This document shows positions 1 through 11,369 of a stretch of 64,000 bases of DNA, piece by piece (position 1 is the first letter of the stretch; every line of letters begins with the position of its first letter). The notes under the pieces were generated by a model. It was not told where the DNA came from and did not search any database. It saw nothing but the letters and a program-made list of their open reading frames with translations. Source of the DNA: Apricaphanius iberus. Lineage: Eukaryota > Chordata > Actinopteri > Cyprinodontiformes > Aphaniidae. The stretch is from NCBI GenBank assembly GCA_028564705.1, contig JAPXFQ010002755.1, forward strand, positions 1,178,001 through 1,242,000, written 5' to 3'. The position numbers and the translations under genes were made by a program.

Positions 1-125
1 CCAGAGTGTAGACGGAGCCCACAAACTGAAGCCCAGTCCAGTCACTGAGAGCTGAAGCCAGCAGGTATATTCTCCCCCATTTGTGTTTTTTTAAAGCATT
101 TTTCGCTTCTGAGGACTGGGTGTAG

Positions 126-671
126 AATAGAGGCCGACCGATTTATCGGGCCAATATATTCAATTGTTTCTGTATCAGCCTTCGGAAGAAATTTGTTTTT
201 AAAAAGCTGCTATAAAAAAATTATAAAAACTTAATTAAAAAAAGATTAGGCATCTGTGTGGCCAGTTGCAGCCACTACTTGACTGAAAGGACCCCAACAC
301 ACTCAGCCAGCCCAATAAGTTTGGCGTTTAATCTTTGACTGCACTATTTTTATATGTGTTTTAGATTTTATTATTTACTACCATGTGGCAGTGGGTTTTA
401 CTTTGTGGTGATTTTCCTTTGATACTTTAATACGGCTTCTACCTAAACCAGCTATTTACACCATTATTCTGGTTACTGTTGGAATTCATTTTAAAGAAAC
501 TTGAATCTTTTTTGTTTTATATTGTTCTGAAACCATTTGCACTCAGGCTACTGTTTTGAGTTTGTTTTTATATTGTCTTACATTTGAAGTTCAATAAATA
601 CTTAAACTGCCTTTTATATTTATATTGCAGACAGTGAGTGTTCAGTTGTCTTTCACAATCAATGTTAAAAA

Positions 672-708
<37 letters not shown>

Positions 709-750
709 TCGGATACTGGCCTTAATAATCGGCTTTAGATATTGGCCAGC
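126..750. mobile_element. Degenerate DNA-transposon remnant (GGCCGACCGATTTATCGG-type end)
   Basis: The left side carries GGCCGACCGATTTATCGG, a palindromic end motif I associate with abundant teleost hAT-like non-autonomous elements. Related CGG/ATTGGCC words recur at 709-750, after a TA microsatellite. No transposase frame or clear target duplication is visible, so the boundaries are approximate. Confidence 0.45.
673..705. repeat. (TA)n microsatellite
   Basis: Uninterrupted TA dinucleotides. An apparent small open frame across it (repeated Ile-Tyr) is a repeat artefact. Confidence 0.95.
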
Positions 751-1030
751 TGCCTGGGTCTGTGTTAATGATTCATTCAGAGTAGGTGTGACTGTTGTAA
801 TGAGCTACCTAATAGGCTATAATAAAAAATGAGAGGAACGTTTTTTTTCCAACTTTTTTATCAACCCCTTTTTTTTTTTCTATCGCACCACACATCAATC
901 AATTGATAGATATTATTACCTAATTATTGAACAGCTCTACTTGGGGTAGCTTTGACCAAAACAGTTTGACAGAAAAGATCTTTTACAGTAATAAGGAGAA
1001 GGAAGTGTTGTCTAATCTGTGTCATTTTAG

Positions 1031-1175
1031 TAGTTTTAAGATAGACATTCTGGAATATTCACAGACAATTCCATCTGGTCTTTAACCGGAGTTGTTCAAA
1101 TACAGCCTTTCTGCTGCTTTCATGCGGCAAGAAATATACCGGATGGATCCTGATGAATGTCTGGGGCGGGGGGGG
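1031..1175 (+). repeat. Dispersed repeat, copy A (second copy near 38.1 kb)
   Basis: Contains AATTCCATCTGGTCTTTAAC, then GGCAAGAAATATACCGGATG and GGATCCTGATGAATGTCTGG. The same blocks occur in the same order at 38062-38230, with AATGTACC for AATATACC and small indels. The two copies identify an interspersed family; no coding capacity is visible. Confidence 0.75.
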
Positions 1176-2413
1176 CGGGGGGGCGGGGGGGTGGTGTACA
1201 TATGTAATTTCCCCAAAACAAAGTCAATATTGCAAAAAGGGAACGATTCTGCGCATGTGAGCCTCTTCGCTGAAGAGACGACGCTGAACGGAAAATAGAA
1301 GCGAAACGAAAGGAGTGTGAAGCAGCCTTTGATATATACGCTATATATGTCATCAATGTGTGCACTCACAGCTTTCCCTGACCCCCCCCCCCCCCCCATC
1401 ATCTTGTCCGGAACTTTACCTGAACTTTATTCTGAACGCTAACACTCTACGGCGACAAGTCTGCTCTCGTTTATAGGAATTCCGGTGATATCAAACCAGT
1501 AAGAGTAGAGTCCACAAGTTTGCTTTCAAACTCAAAATTAAAACAGACGAAGTCCGGAAAATTCAAGTTTTTCATGGCCTTTTTGTTGTTTTTTTTCACG
1601 GCGCTCTTGTGTCTTGTTGCTTTCTGAGGCAGCAGGAGGAACAGCGGAAGGTGCGCTGTGAGCTTTAGGCTTTAATGAGGGGAACAACCTGGTCATGAAT
1701 TGAGAAGCTGGCACACCTTCGGCGTCCAGCTCCGTGGCTCTGCTTCCTGCTACTTTCCTTAACACAGCCTTCTCCGGCGGTGAACCTCTGGCAGCTTTCA
1801 GCTTGGGAACTGGGCTGCTCTTACTCTATCACCTCCTCTTTTTATTTTCTTCACTTCTTCTGATGGCGTCTTCTTTGGTGGATCTGCCAAGACTCAAATC
1901 TCAAAACCGCATGTTTTTTTATATCATTTGTTAGCCCGTAGCGTACTGCCCTGAAGTGAAACTCAGTCAGTACGAGCGCGAGAAAAGTTGTATAGTGCAG
2001 TTTTAACAGTGCGACGCTCTGATGCGGTGACAGCTCCGAAAATGAACATAATAATACTGGTGTGACACTGAAAGGTCTTGAAAACAAACGTTTTTAAGGA
2101 GTAAAATTACGGAGTGCGTCTTTAAGAAACATTTTTTGTAATGTCTAGGTTTGTCACAAAAGGTGGTGATAAATGAATGTTACACACACAAAACAAAGAA
2201 AAAGTTAAGAAATTCTTCCATACTTTTCAAGACTGTGCAGAAACCCTCTTCTAGTACTATCAGAGATTCCTTGCTAGTGTGGGAGATCTTGCAGTGTGGA
2301 AACTAGTTATATAAATTTTCATCCCAACAGTATAATATAAAATGATCTGCCTTCTACACTAGCTAATGGAAGCGTCATCAGGGACCTTATGATACCAGTA
2401 GGTGGGCTTTTAC

Positions 2414-2910
2414 CTGACATCAGTAGGTGGGTTCTGAGAGAATGGGTTGTGGGAGCAGGCCAGGATTTGGACGATGGCTCCAGGGTAATAGGTCTCAAAA
2501 ACCTCTACTGCTGTGGGGTAGACAGGCTCCTCAAAGCCCAGCTCAATGTAATCCTGGCTGTGGAAGCTGTCGGGGATCCGGCGGAACGCTAACGGAGCGC
2601 TGGCACACTGCTCCCACCACTTTCCGTAAGCTCTGAACACAGCCGTCTGGGTGAAGTCCCCCGAGCTGGGGTAAACATTGGGTACCCCGGCCAGGTTCCA
2701 CATGGTGTAGGACATGCTATTCTCGCTGCCGTAGTGGGAGCTGAAGTCCAGAACCTCCTTGGCGTACTGCTCCACCTCCACGCTGACAGGCAGGACCGCT
2801 CGCTGGCCGGATTCCACGGCACGCCGGCTGGTCAGTGCCTCGCCTCGAGTGCCGCTCCTGGAGCGCCGCCGCAGACATATGTAGTAAAACATGCTCAAGA
2901 GGGTTAACAT
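2414..2910 (-). CDS. fbxl4: fbxl4, first coding exon (partial gene)
   Basis: This exon encodes the N-terminal 165 residues (plus a split Arg codon) of F-box/LRR-repeat protein 4. It begins [16 protein letters not shown], a hydrophobic-then-basic mitochondrial targeting stretch. It continues with blocks such as [20 protein letters not shown] and [20 protein letters not shown], which I recognise as near-identical to vertebrate FBXL4. This segment is the start of the discoidin-like domain that precedes the F-box and leucine-rich repeats. The frame is open further upstream, but without an ATG, so the ATG at 2910 is chosen; mammalian FBXL4 has an equivalent internal Met here. The exon ends CAG|GTAAAA in phase 2. 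From family knowledge, FBXL4 is an SCF ubiquitin-ligase receptor at the mitochondrial outer membrane that restrains BNIP3/NIX mitophagy and supports mtDNA maintenance. I see no later exon in positions 1-2413. Confidence 0.95.
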
Positions 2911-3052
2911 AGGGAAGTCTGGGAATGACGGAGGGGCAGAGGGGCGAAACGGAGGCTCGACGGAGGAAGATCCTCCAACTATTGGCAGCGCATTGTTCTC
3001 AAGGGCCGGGGACGGACAGAACACAAGCTAGAAGCCCGGCTGCATGCATGAC
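2911..3052 (-). other. fbxl4: fbxl4 5' UTR part of the first coding exon, with two uORFs
   Basis: Upstream of the start codon, the minus strand shows a pyrimidine-rich tract ending CCCACAG at 3053, a good splice acceptor, so the coding exon probably begins at 3052. The leader between contains two upstream ATGs: one at 3049 opening a 16-codon frame that stops at 2999, and one at 3045 stopping after five codons. Both end before the main ATG, so they could reduce initiation at fbxl4. The splice acceptor is inferred from sequence only. Confidence 0.6.
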
Positions 3053-5380
3053 CTGTGGGTTAGGCAGAGACAGACACATCCATGAGTGGGAGTAGCCAAA
3101 CATTTAGCCTGACAACAGCTGTCAAGAACACAAAGTACCAAGGAGTGCGCCTTGCAAAAGTTTTTACACCCACTTAAACTTTTTCAACCATGTGTCACGT
3201 TTGCAACTACATGCCTCGATGTGTTGTGAAAATCATTCAACGTACTCACCACCCTTTAGTCTAAAATAACCAAACAAAACCCTGACCTAATTATTAAATA
3301 TAGAGCAACTGGGTGTTATTAATCTGGATGTTGTGAGAAGGCCTCGGAGGTCTGCTTCAGTGAACATACAGCATCGACGTGGAGCACGGTTCGATCCTGC
3401 CTTCAAAAAATAGAAAAGAGTGAGGGACAATTAGAAACCTGCAGAAACATTCATCCACCTAAGCTAACAAGCTATCCAGGGGGAATTCTGTAAAACAGTT
3501 TTTCTCCAGCTTTTTACAGTGGGTACCACCTGACTAAATGCCGAGCTCTCAAAGCTCCAAAATCATGACCAACCTAAACACACAGTAGAGAAGGCTTATT
3601 ACCCTTTTAAATATATGCAATTATCAAAGGAGGCTTATTTACTCCTAATAAGGATTATTTACTGGTAATTGCTGCCAGCCATAGCCAGACTGTGTGTGAA
3701 TGGTACATTTTTTGATTTATTTTATTTTCCAAGAATATTTAGAACTTTCCTCCAAGTACCAAGGGAGAGCTAGCATACAACTGGTGGTACGCGTACCACA
3801 GTTTGAGAATCATGGTTGTAAAAGAAGCAGCCCATGGTTACTTTGGATGAGCTACCCAGCTCACTGAGAATCTGCCAATATGATAATTGTGACCCTCCAA
3901 AAAGAGATGTGCCCAAAAACAGCACAGGTGGGTGTGCTAACAGCATTTTGACACACGACGTGTTGATTTTAGCGAACAACGTCTAATCCTCCGATGAATT
4001 TATTGACACGATGAAAGATTTATCTTCTGTGCCTGACGATCTGGCTTTTTAGCTCCACTGTTCAGTGGGGCTAAATTTTAGCTGTTTATAAAAACGAACA
4101 TTTCCGGCTCTGGCCTTGCAAACCTGCAGGAAACTATCGACTAACTCATAACTCATCAACTTTAAGGGGGGGAATTTGAATGTGTACTATATTTCTCCGA
4201 TATTCATTTGTCATTCTTATGTTTTACTAGAATTCTTTTTGTTTTTATCACTTTTAGCCACAATTATGCACTTCTTTGTGTTGGCCTATCACACCAAAAC
4301 CTAAATAATATACACAGAGGTTTCGGGCTGTCACATGACAAAAAGCAGAAGTTTTAAGAGAGTTATACTAAGTTGTTTAAAGGGACTTTACTCCATTAGA
4401 AAAACAAACATTTAAGAGAAAGAATAACGTAAATATAGCTACAAAATAAAGAAAGAACTCTTTTAAAACACAAACTATATTTTTATTTATTTAACCGCAT
4501 TTAGAAAACAGAGATTTCTCTGTCTATTCAGCTATGTTATGCTCAAAGTCAGGAGTGTTATTATTAGTATTATTACAAAGGTGGATCTACTTGAGTCCAA
4601 TTGGATCACCATGGTAACGCAGATTGACCAGTCTACCAAAACCAGAAACCAATCAGTCCTACTTATTAATTTTTAATTAAACAAAAAAACTTTAAACATG
4701 TATCATTTTCTTTTTACTTAACAAACATGCTCACCGTTGTATTGCTCATTAACATCTACTCTAAATGATGGACAGTATATAAAAGTTTGGGACCAAATGA
4801 AGGAAAGTTCAAGGGGCATAAATACTTTTGCAAGGCACTCAACCACATCATACAGACGGAAATGTGTTTCGTTTTTAACGAAGAGTATAAATACAAAGTT
4901 ACGGTAGTTTTTAAATAGCAGCTCCACCATGCTGAAGTCCTACTACAGTCATCAGTGTCCACCACCCTGTATGTCTGTTGACATTTACAACAGCCAAGCT
5001 TTCTGACTTCTCTGTAGGTCAATCAGTAGCAACACTATTCAAGAGTCTCCATATCTGATATCAGCTTTAGTTAAAGTTTAACTTTTGACCTCATAAGCCC
5101 CAGATATTTTTTACAATCCAAGGTACAACAAGCATTTGGGGGTAGGATTGGTACTATATCAAATGAATGTGATTAGAGTTGCAAAGGTATTACTAATCTA
5201 TATCTATAAAGATAACTAGTAAGCTAAGGAACATGCTTTAGAACTTACCCTGGTTTTTATATAGACATTTCCACTATAAACAGATACCATACACATTTTC
5301 TGTCAGTAAATTGACACTAAAACGTGAATTTGTTGGTTAACATTAAAAGAACAGAGCAGCGTTTTTGTGTCAGTGGTGGC
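3053..5380. mobile_element. fbxl4 upstream intron or flank with Tc1/mariner relics
   Basis: Three pieces resemble the ends of the commonest fish Tc1-like element. At 3136-3290 there is GCCTTGCAAAAGTTTTTACA followed by an ACTTTTTCAACC/TGTCACGTTTGCAAC block (left end). At 4250-4385 there is CACTTCTTTGTGTTGGCCTA with the usual downstream words. At 4690-4845 the segment ends AAGTTCAAGGGGCATAAATA then CTTTTGCAAGGCACT (right end). The pieces are too diverged and separated to say whether they come from one insertion. The remainder is anonymous AT-rich sequence without a recognisable gene. Confidence 0.6.
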
Positions 5381-5394
5381 TAATGTTAAATAGC

Positions 5395-5680
5395 TGCGGT
5401 TAGCTAACATCCAAACAAGCTGAGCTGTCAAACACGAACCGTCCGCTTCCGCCGGCTGGCTTTAACACCAAAACACACACAGAACTGAAGACAATTTTAC
5501 TTTACGGCAAACGAAGATCGTCTCTTTCATCCATGGGGACGTATCCTCTTCTTCCTTCAGTTGTAACTGTATATTTCAGTCCCCAAGAAACATTCCTGTA
5601 CCTTGTCTCGTGTTGCCTTCCAGGACCCGTTGGACGTCACATTGAGTCACGAAGAGCACACTAAAACTACCTAGGAACTG
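5395..5680 (-). promoter_or_regulatory. Candidate TATA-less promoter region for fbxl4
   Basis: This is an island of higher GC in AT-rich flanks, about 2.5 kb upstream of the fbxl4 coding exon. On the minus strand it contains an ETS-type core (GGCGGAAGCGG, 5442-5456 region), a CRE-like GACGTCA (5634-5640) and an AP-1-like TGAGTCA (5643-5649). No TATA box is placed. Assignment to fbxl4 is inference from position; transcript 5' ends would be needed. Confidence 0.35.
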
Positions 5681-5689
5681 CCGTATTTT

Positions 5690-6690
5690 ATGTATTTATT
5701 ATTTTATTCATGTTGTACTAAAAGATTGTAACGTGAAGAAAAGACAGAATAATTTTAGCAACATTTTTATATTGAAATATTAGCTACTTGTGACAATTTA
5801 AGCGGAAATACGTTGTTTTCCTCCTTGTAACAATATCACTACTGTTACTTATTTTTGCCTAAAAAAATCAAATAAATAACACTGCTTATTATTTTAACCA
5901 ATATTATCAAACACTGCATACCATACTTATTTTTTATTTTATTTTATTTTTAAGCATGACTAAGTAGGCACTGGTAAACAAATATAGGAGTTACGTGGGC
6001 TCATTGAAAGCGGCAGAGGTTGTCAACATCCGGAAGGTGATCTTTTTTACGCAAAGCATTATGGGAATAGTAGTTTATGTGTTGCAGAATAAATACTACA
6101 GGTATTAAAAGACATTCGCATGTTCTGTTATATGTTTGTCGAATGATATGTAAGTAAATGCTGTAGAATTGATTTATAAATATGGAAATAGAGTTAGAAA
6201 AAAATAACATCAATTCTATTTCGCACATTAAAACATTTGTATTTTGTTCATTAGACTTGTTTTGAGAAAAAAAAATAATCTCCTCATTATTAACTTTCTA
6301 ATGTAGTTATGCTTTCACTACAGACCTTTCACTTCTTAATATATTAAGAAAATTAAGATAATTTTTATTATTCCATTTCATTTCAGTGCAGTTCATTGCA
6401 GAATTATTGCAACATACTTCATGATTATTACAGTACTTGTGATAAATCCATATTCCTCAGTTCTCTGTTTCCCATCGTTTTACAAAATAGCCATACATCC
6501 TCGTTCTTTGCAATGCCCATCTCCAGTGGTTCATAGAGGAGAGAAAAAGCTACACCCTGGAAAAGTTCACCCATCTTGATAAATTAATCTCCTTTTTTTC
6601 CATTTCAGGCACACCAGTCAGGAAATCTGATGGTCTATATGTGCCAAGGCAGTTTTGCTCTACAAAATATATATATATATATTAAAGGGG
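5690..6690. other. AT-rich intergenic sequence, no gene recognised
   Basis: Apart from the motif pair at 6001-6110, I see only AT-rich sequence and short open frames without codon structure. A short TA run sits at about 6666-6681. Confidence 0.6.
6001..6110. promoter_or_regulatory. Candidate promoter-type element: ETS plus ZNF143-like motif
   Basis: A CCGGAAG ETS core (6030-6036) lies 15 bp from GCAAAGCATTATGGGAATAG followed by TAGT (6051-6074). The reverse of that sequence closely resembles the ZNF143/SBS motif found in TATA-less housekeeping promoters. The pair is compact and promoter-like, but no exon is attached to it here. It could be an alternative fbxl4 start, a bidirectional start, or chance. 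Confidence 0.35.
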
Positions 6691-6699
6691 ATGTCTTAA

Positions 6700-7560
6700 C
6701 TTTTTGTTAAAGGGTCTATATCATGCAAAATTACGTTTCTGAGTTTTCATTCATCTGGTATTGCAATTTTATCTCAATTCACGCATGTCCAAGAAATCCT
6801 CCTGAATCCTGCACGCTTTTCCGTCCGAGCCCGGTCCGAGTCCGACAGAGCTGTAAACGAACCCGAGAGTCATTAAGATATTTATGTCCAAGCCCGACCC
6901 GGGCCCGACACAGGTGAGTACGGCTTAATAAACCAAGGGTACCGATTCTTACACCTGAAAATACTTTCTGCACCTGCTGGGCTCCTCTATTCCAGAGGTG
7001 GATTATTCTTCCCAACAGAAAAATATGCGGAGCTGTGGGTCTGAGAGGGCAGACAAGATGCTGCTGATGCTGCAATGGGGGAAAAAAGTATCTCACCTGC
7101 TATGACTAGATAAGTCAAGTGAATTCTTATCTTGAATTTTAATCATCTTAATATATTTGATCTTAAGTGTTTTATGCCAACAATAATTTTGTTTTTCAAA
7201 ATTTTCTGTCAGTTTTGAAAGGGTAAACGTGCAAGATACCCTTCAGCCTGCATAAAAAAACATGTTATGTTTAAGAATAAAAAGTAAATCAAATAAATAA
7301 ATATCCCTCCCTCTTCTTTTTTCACAAATCGAACACTGTTAATCTTCTCATAGAACCTGGAGGTAGAGGTTTCCGCCCTCCCTCCTCTGATGTGACGGAG
7401 CCCGACTCGAACCCAAGCATCCTTTCAAAATATCTGTCCGAACCCGGCATGGCCTGTCGGGTACCGTCGGGTTCGGGTCGGGTATCCATGCTCTATTGCA
7501 AACACACCCTCCCCTTCATAGATCATAGCTGCTCCGGCTTTAGCAGCTGGAACCACATTT
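6700..7560. mobile_element. Nested DNA-transposon remnants with CCCGA-rich inverted ends
   Basis: An inner element is suggested by opposed ends. The left end (6815-6910) has repeated GTCCGAG/CCCGACCCGGGCCCGAC words. The right end (7395-7490) has CCCGACTCGAACCC and then GTCGGGTTCGGGTCGGGTAT. Flanking words (TCATGCAAAATTACG on the left; TATTGCAAACACACC on the right) look like another fish repeat interrupted by it. No transposase is visible and target duplications are not clear. Confidence 0.5.
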
Positions 7561-9012
7561 ATTTGTTAGAATTTTACTTTCTAAAAAGTCTCTGTGAAAA
7601 GGCCCGTTTGGATGCATGGATTTTATTCTACATTCCTAAAGAACTGCAGCTGGATCACTTCCAACAACAAAGACACCTGATGGACAGAGAAGTAAGTAGC
7701 TACATGCTAATGCTAATATGTGTTAGCTATTTATCAAGCTTATATGATCTTATAACAGCATTGTGTGGTTAATTAATTGATCTGTAGCAATTCAGAATGT
7801 TCAGTAAACTGGTGCAAACAACACACATGGCTTTTTTATATACTGAGCTGGAAAGATCTGCTTATTGGACTCAACTTTGTTGGTTTGGGCTCCATCTAAA
7901 GCCTGCATTGGCTCTGTCTAAACCTGTTAGATTTAGCAGCTGAAATAAGTTTTGTTGACTCCGGCAATAAAGCAAAGTCTATCATCCAATGGGTACCATA
8001 TGGAGCCTACATAGCGGGACCACAGCTAGAGATATCCAAGAGACGAACAGTGCCATGAGAGAGGAACCCCAGCAAGAGTTTGAGTGGGGCACAAGCAGTC
8101 TGTAAGAACTCAAGAAAGTTTTGTGCAGCAAGTACCCTACCAAAAACTCAGGAACCAGGGACCCCCTCAAGCCAGCCAGGAACTAGGACCTCAGGAATAA
8201 GAGGGCCCTGGCTGGTGCACCCAGCCTCCAACCCCTCCCCTTAGATGGACAGTCAGAGACAGAACAGAAGCCTCCAACAAACTAATCCACAAACTCAGCA
8301 AAAAGCTCAGGATCGCTAGTGAGGTCGCCATTGTTCTTCTTTCTCTCCAAACCTTTGTTTACTTCCTGCTACGTACTCTGGGGCCGCCCACCATATGACG
8401 CATCCGCTCACTTTAGACGCTCTGGTTAGTTGCAACTGTGAAGCAACACTTGACGAGTCGAGCCGTGTCGAGTCGCGTTACCGATAGTACCGGTACAGTA
8501 CGGCTCGGCAAAAGGTACTAATGGAGAAACGCCTAAAGGCTACCCAAATCCCCAACCTGCCACCCAACCAGAACCCCTATTACACCCCGCCCATGCCCCA
8601 TCACCCCCTGAACTGTCAGGTCAAGGACACTTATAAAGACCTCCCTGACCCCCCCAAAAAAGAATTTAAAATTTTTTTTTATCAAAATAACTGCCCCAAT
8701 ATGCATCAGTCCAGGCCGGTGTTCCCAGCATCGGCATTTTGGTCTTCATTCATGTGTTACAGTTCTTGGGAATTTAATGTACAAAATTTAGAAAGGGCAG
8801 GTCACCCTTCAAATAAAAACAGAAATAGCCACTATCCAGAAAAGACCAGGTATAAATGCATTTATTTAGTTTGAATTAAATATGTCTATTACTTACAGGA
8901 AAGATGAGGTTTCAATATTTTAGTAGGTCCTCCTGAATGACCTAACATTGATATCAGTGCACTGGATCTCCTGGTTCTACAGATTTCTGTAAAGTCACCA
9001 AATTCTCCATGG
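7561..9012. other. Intergenic; transposon end near 8.4-8.5 kb, otherwise anonymous
   Basis: Positions 8390-8530 contain GACGAGTCGAGCCGTGTCGA and ACCGGTACAGTACGGCTCGG. This G/C-rich, internally repetitive end resembles the termini of a common fish DNA transposon (a matching left end was not found). A 117-codon Pro/Asn-rich frame at 8521-8874 begins at this end and has no features I recognise. The rest is anonymous. Confidence 0.4.
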
Positions 9013-9013
9013 A

Positions 9014-9086
9014 GATGGACGCCCACATGAGTGTCTGAACAGATATATGTACGCACACATACATCCACATCCATGGACCGACACAT
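9014..9086 (+). repeat. 73-bp direct repeat, copy 1
   Basis: Begins GATGGACGCCCACATGAGTG and ends CCGACACAT. It matches 10366-10438 at 70 of 73 positions by eye, in the same orientation, with unrelated flanks. Confidence 0.9.
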
Positions 9087-9779
9087 GCTTCTTGGCACTG
9101 TGGTACAGCTTTCGCATCAGCCTTGTTTGATCTTGTTCTAAATCAAATGTTGGCAATAATTAACTAGATAGGTAGTCTTCATATCAGTTTACATGTCACT
9201 CAGAAAATCGAGCTATGAAATGAAGAGTGTTTGACTCTGCAGTGCTAGGTGGCGACATTTGAACTTTGGTGCAGAAATTCTTCTGGTTTGACTGGAGAGT
9301 CACACAGATAGTAAACAAACGCTGGCAGGAGTGAAGCCGACGGAGAAAAAGCAGGATGTGCACAATGAGCGAAGAAATGGACGACAACAACGTTGCAGCA
9401 CAGAACATTAAAGCAATATCACACGAGAGGGAGTGGCACGAGGCCACAGTACTGATATTCCGCACAACTTTGAGTGTGATATTGTTTTTATGCAACAGTT
9501 CTTCAAGCTCATTTTATGTTTTAACAAAAATAATAATGGACAACATATTATGATTTGTTTGTTTATGTAATCATTTATTTAGCTCCGCCAACACAAATAC
9601 TTCGTTGTTGTGTCCCGGCATTGTTGTTCCCAATTCCGTGGTCTCGTCACTTCCTGCCAATAGCTCAGCTGGAGTTTACATACAGAGGAATTTGTTGGTC
9701 AAAACGTATTATCTTAGTCCAATTAAAAGTCTATTTCTGTTTGACTCCAGCAGGACTAAGGCAATAATTTGACTTTAAA
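9087..9779. other. Spacer, nothing recognised
   Basis: Mixed-composition DNA with short open frames on both strands, none showing a recognisable protein or splice structure. Confidence 0.5.
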
Positions 9780-9799
9780 CGGACTTAGTGAAGCACTTC

Positions 9800-10165
9800 T
9801 GAGCAAAGAAAAAGCAAGTCTTTCTCTCTCTCCCTCCCTGTCTTTCCCTCTCTGACACTCGAACACACACACACACGCCACACTCCTGTCTTGCTCACTT
9901 GTGTGGACATTGTATTGACTTTCATTGATTTTACTGTGTCTAACACACATACTTTCCCTAACCTTAACCATTAGTGGCACATGCCAAACCCTAGCCCTAA
10001 CCTAAACCTAATTCACACCATTCCTCTAAACCTAACTATCAGAGTGCAATCGGCTGTTCAACATTGTTAGGACCAGGCAAAATGTCCTCACAACTACAAA
10101 AGTCCACTCAATGCTGTTGGCACACAAGCACACACACAAACACACACACACACACACACATCCAA
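9800..10165. repeat. AC-rich microsatellites and degenerate CCTAACC tract
   Basis: Contains CT-rich and AC dinucleotide runs (9861-9880 and 10128-10160) around a stretch of CTAACC/CCTAAACC words (9955-10045). It is followed by AGGACCAGGCAAAATGTCCT. The last motif and the CTAACC tract together form a common dispersed fish repeat, so this is not an interstitial telomere. Confidence 0.65.
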
Positions 10166-10365
10166 GCTGATTTTAGAGTTAACAAGATGGCATAATGTGA
10201 ACAGGGAGCTACTGGGCCTGCACCCTGATTGACAGGCCAGGCTGCTGTCAGCTCCTCCAGGCAAGCATCAGCGAGCAGCAGCTCTGCTACTGTCAGGGCT
10301 CTGTTCTGGTCCACTGTGCCAACCATACATATGCACATGGCCAGGCTCACTCAAATGCAAATGGC

Positions 10366-10438
10366 GATGGACGCACACATGAGTGTCTGAACAGATATAT
10401 GTACGCACACATACATTCACATCCATGAACCGACACAT
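10366..10438 (+). repeat. 73-bp direct repeat, copy 2
   Basis: Same orientation as 9014-9086, with three substitutions (ACGCACACAT for ACGCCCACAT; TTCACATCCATGAACC for TCCACATCCATGGACC). The offset between copies is 1,352 bp. Confidence 0.9.
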
Positions 10439-11360
10439 CCTCTGTTGCTTCTGTTATGGCTCAGGTGGGGGGAAAAAAACAGAAAAATAATAAGTCTGCT
10501 ACACCCCTCCTTTCTGTTGTTTGGAGACATAAAAGGTGGTTCTTGCACATGTGAAACAGTCAGTATGCTTGGTTACTCTTATTTAGAAGGATAGAGGGCC
10601 AACCTTGCTTTTTTGCTAGTTTTTTTTTTTTTCTATTTTACTTCGCTACTCAGTTATGAAACTGTAATTTATGATATTTGCACCTTAAATTATCGTATAT
10701 CTTTCTCTAGCTTTATTTACAATTATCCTACACAAACCACAGCAAGGGCATATTCCTCAGAGCAATTTCCCCAAAAGTCAGGATATTGTGTGAAAAATTA
10801 GCAAAAAAATAAAACCTCTTTTTCAGACCCCAACTCAAATCTGTTTAGGTTAGCTTACTGTACATACTGTAGTTGATCTCTTGGTGGTCACCCTTTGCTT
10901 AGCGCTATACATTTTTTTATTTATTACATTCTTATCTGCTCGTGTTTAAATGTACGTTTTTTTCTGTCTTAATTGTGTTTTATATTGCCATTGTTTTTTC
11001 AAAGTGAGCTTGAGAGTCTTGAAAGTCACTTCAAATAAAATGAATTATCAAAAAGCACATTTGGTTCCTTAGTCTTTAAAAGACAGTGAAAATACAACAA
11101 CTAGTGAAATTAAGAAAAATAATTAATTTCAAAGCTGATTTAATATCCGACAATTTATAGACCTATAGACAGATGCATGTTCAAGCTGTGTTATGCTACT
11201 TCTTTTATTCTTAAGCCTTCAAAAAGTATTCAAAATTCTGAAGTCTGTCAAAAAATTATATATTAGACCCACACAAGCGGTAGAAAAAAGATTATATAGT
11301 TTTCAAAAATAAAAATATCTAAAAAGATGTAGTGTGCATTTAAGCCCATTTAGTCTAAAA
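10439..11360. other. AT-rich spacer, no gene recognised
   Basis: Poly-T at about 10620-10632 and AT-rich sequence with no recognisable coding or repeat structure until the Tc1 relic starting near 11370. Confidence 0.5.
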
Positions 11361-11369
11361 TGTCTAAAT

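Larger units (their letters stand above)
1..2413 (-). other. fbxl4 first coding intron (partial), repeat-bearing
   Basis: This is the intron downstream of the first fbxl4 coding exon, starting at the GTAAAA donor at 2413. Translation of the minus strand gives nothing resembling the next FBXL4 exon. It holds a degenerate DNA-transposon region (126-750), a TA microsatellite (673-705), a dispersed repeat copy (1031-1175), G/C homopolymer runs (about 1166-1190 and 1382-1397) and an anonymous stretch from 1480 to 2100 with a 75-codon open frame on the minus strand (1538-1765) that I do not recognise. Confidence 0.7.

Noticed and set aside
1082..1402. Overlapping Gly/Pro-rich open frames on both strands
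   Set aside because: They arise from G and C homopolymer runs and a dispersed repeat.
1538..1765. 75-codon frame with Lys/Glu-rich tail as an fbxl4 exon
   Set aside because: It does not resemble any FBXL4 segment and lacks a phase-compatible acceptor; probably a repeat-derived frame.
9955..10045. Possible interstitial telomere (CCTAACC words)
   Set aside because: The repeat is irregular and is joined to a GGACCAGGCAAAATGTCCT segment typical of a dispersed fish repeat; it is not a TTAGGG/CCCTAA array.
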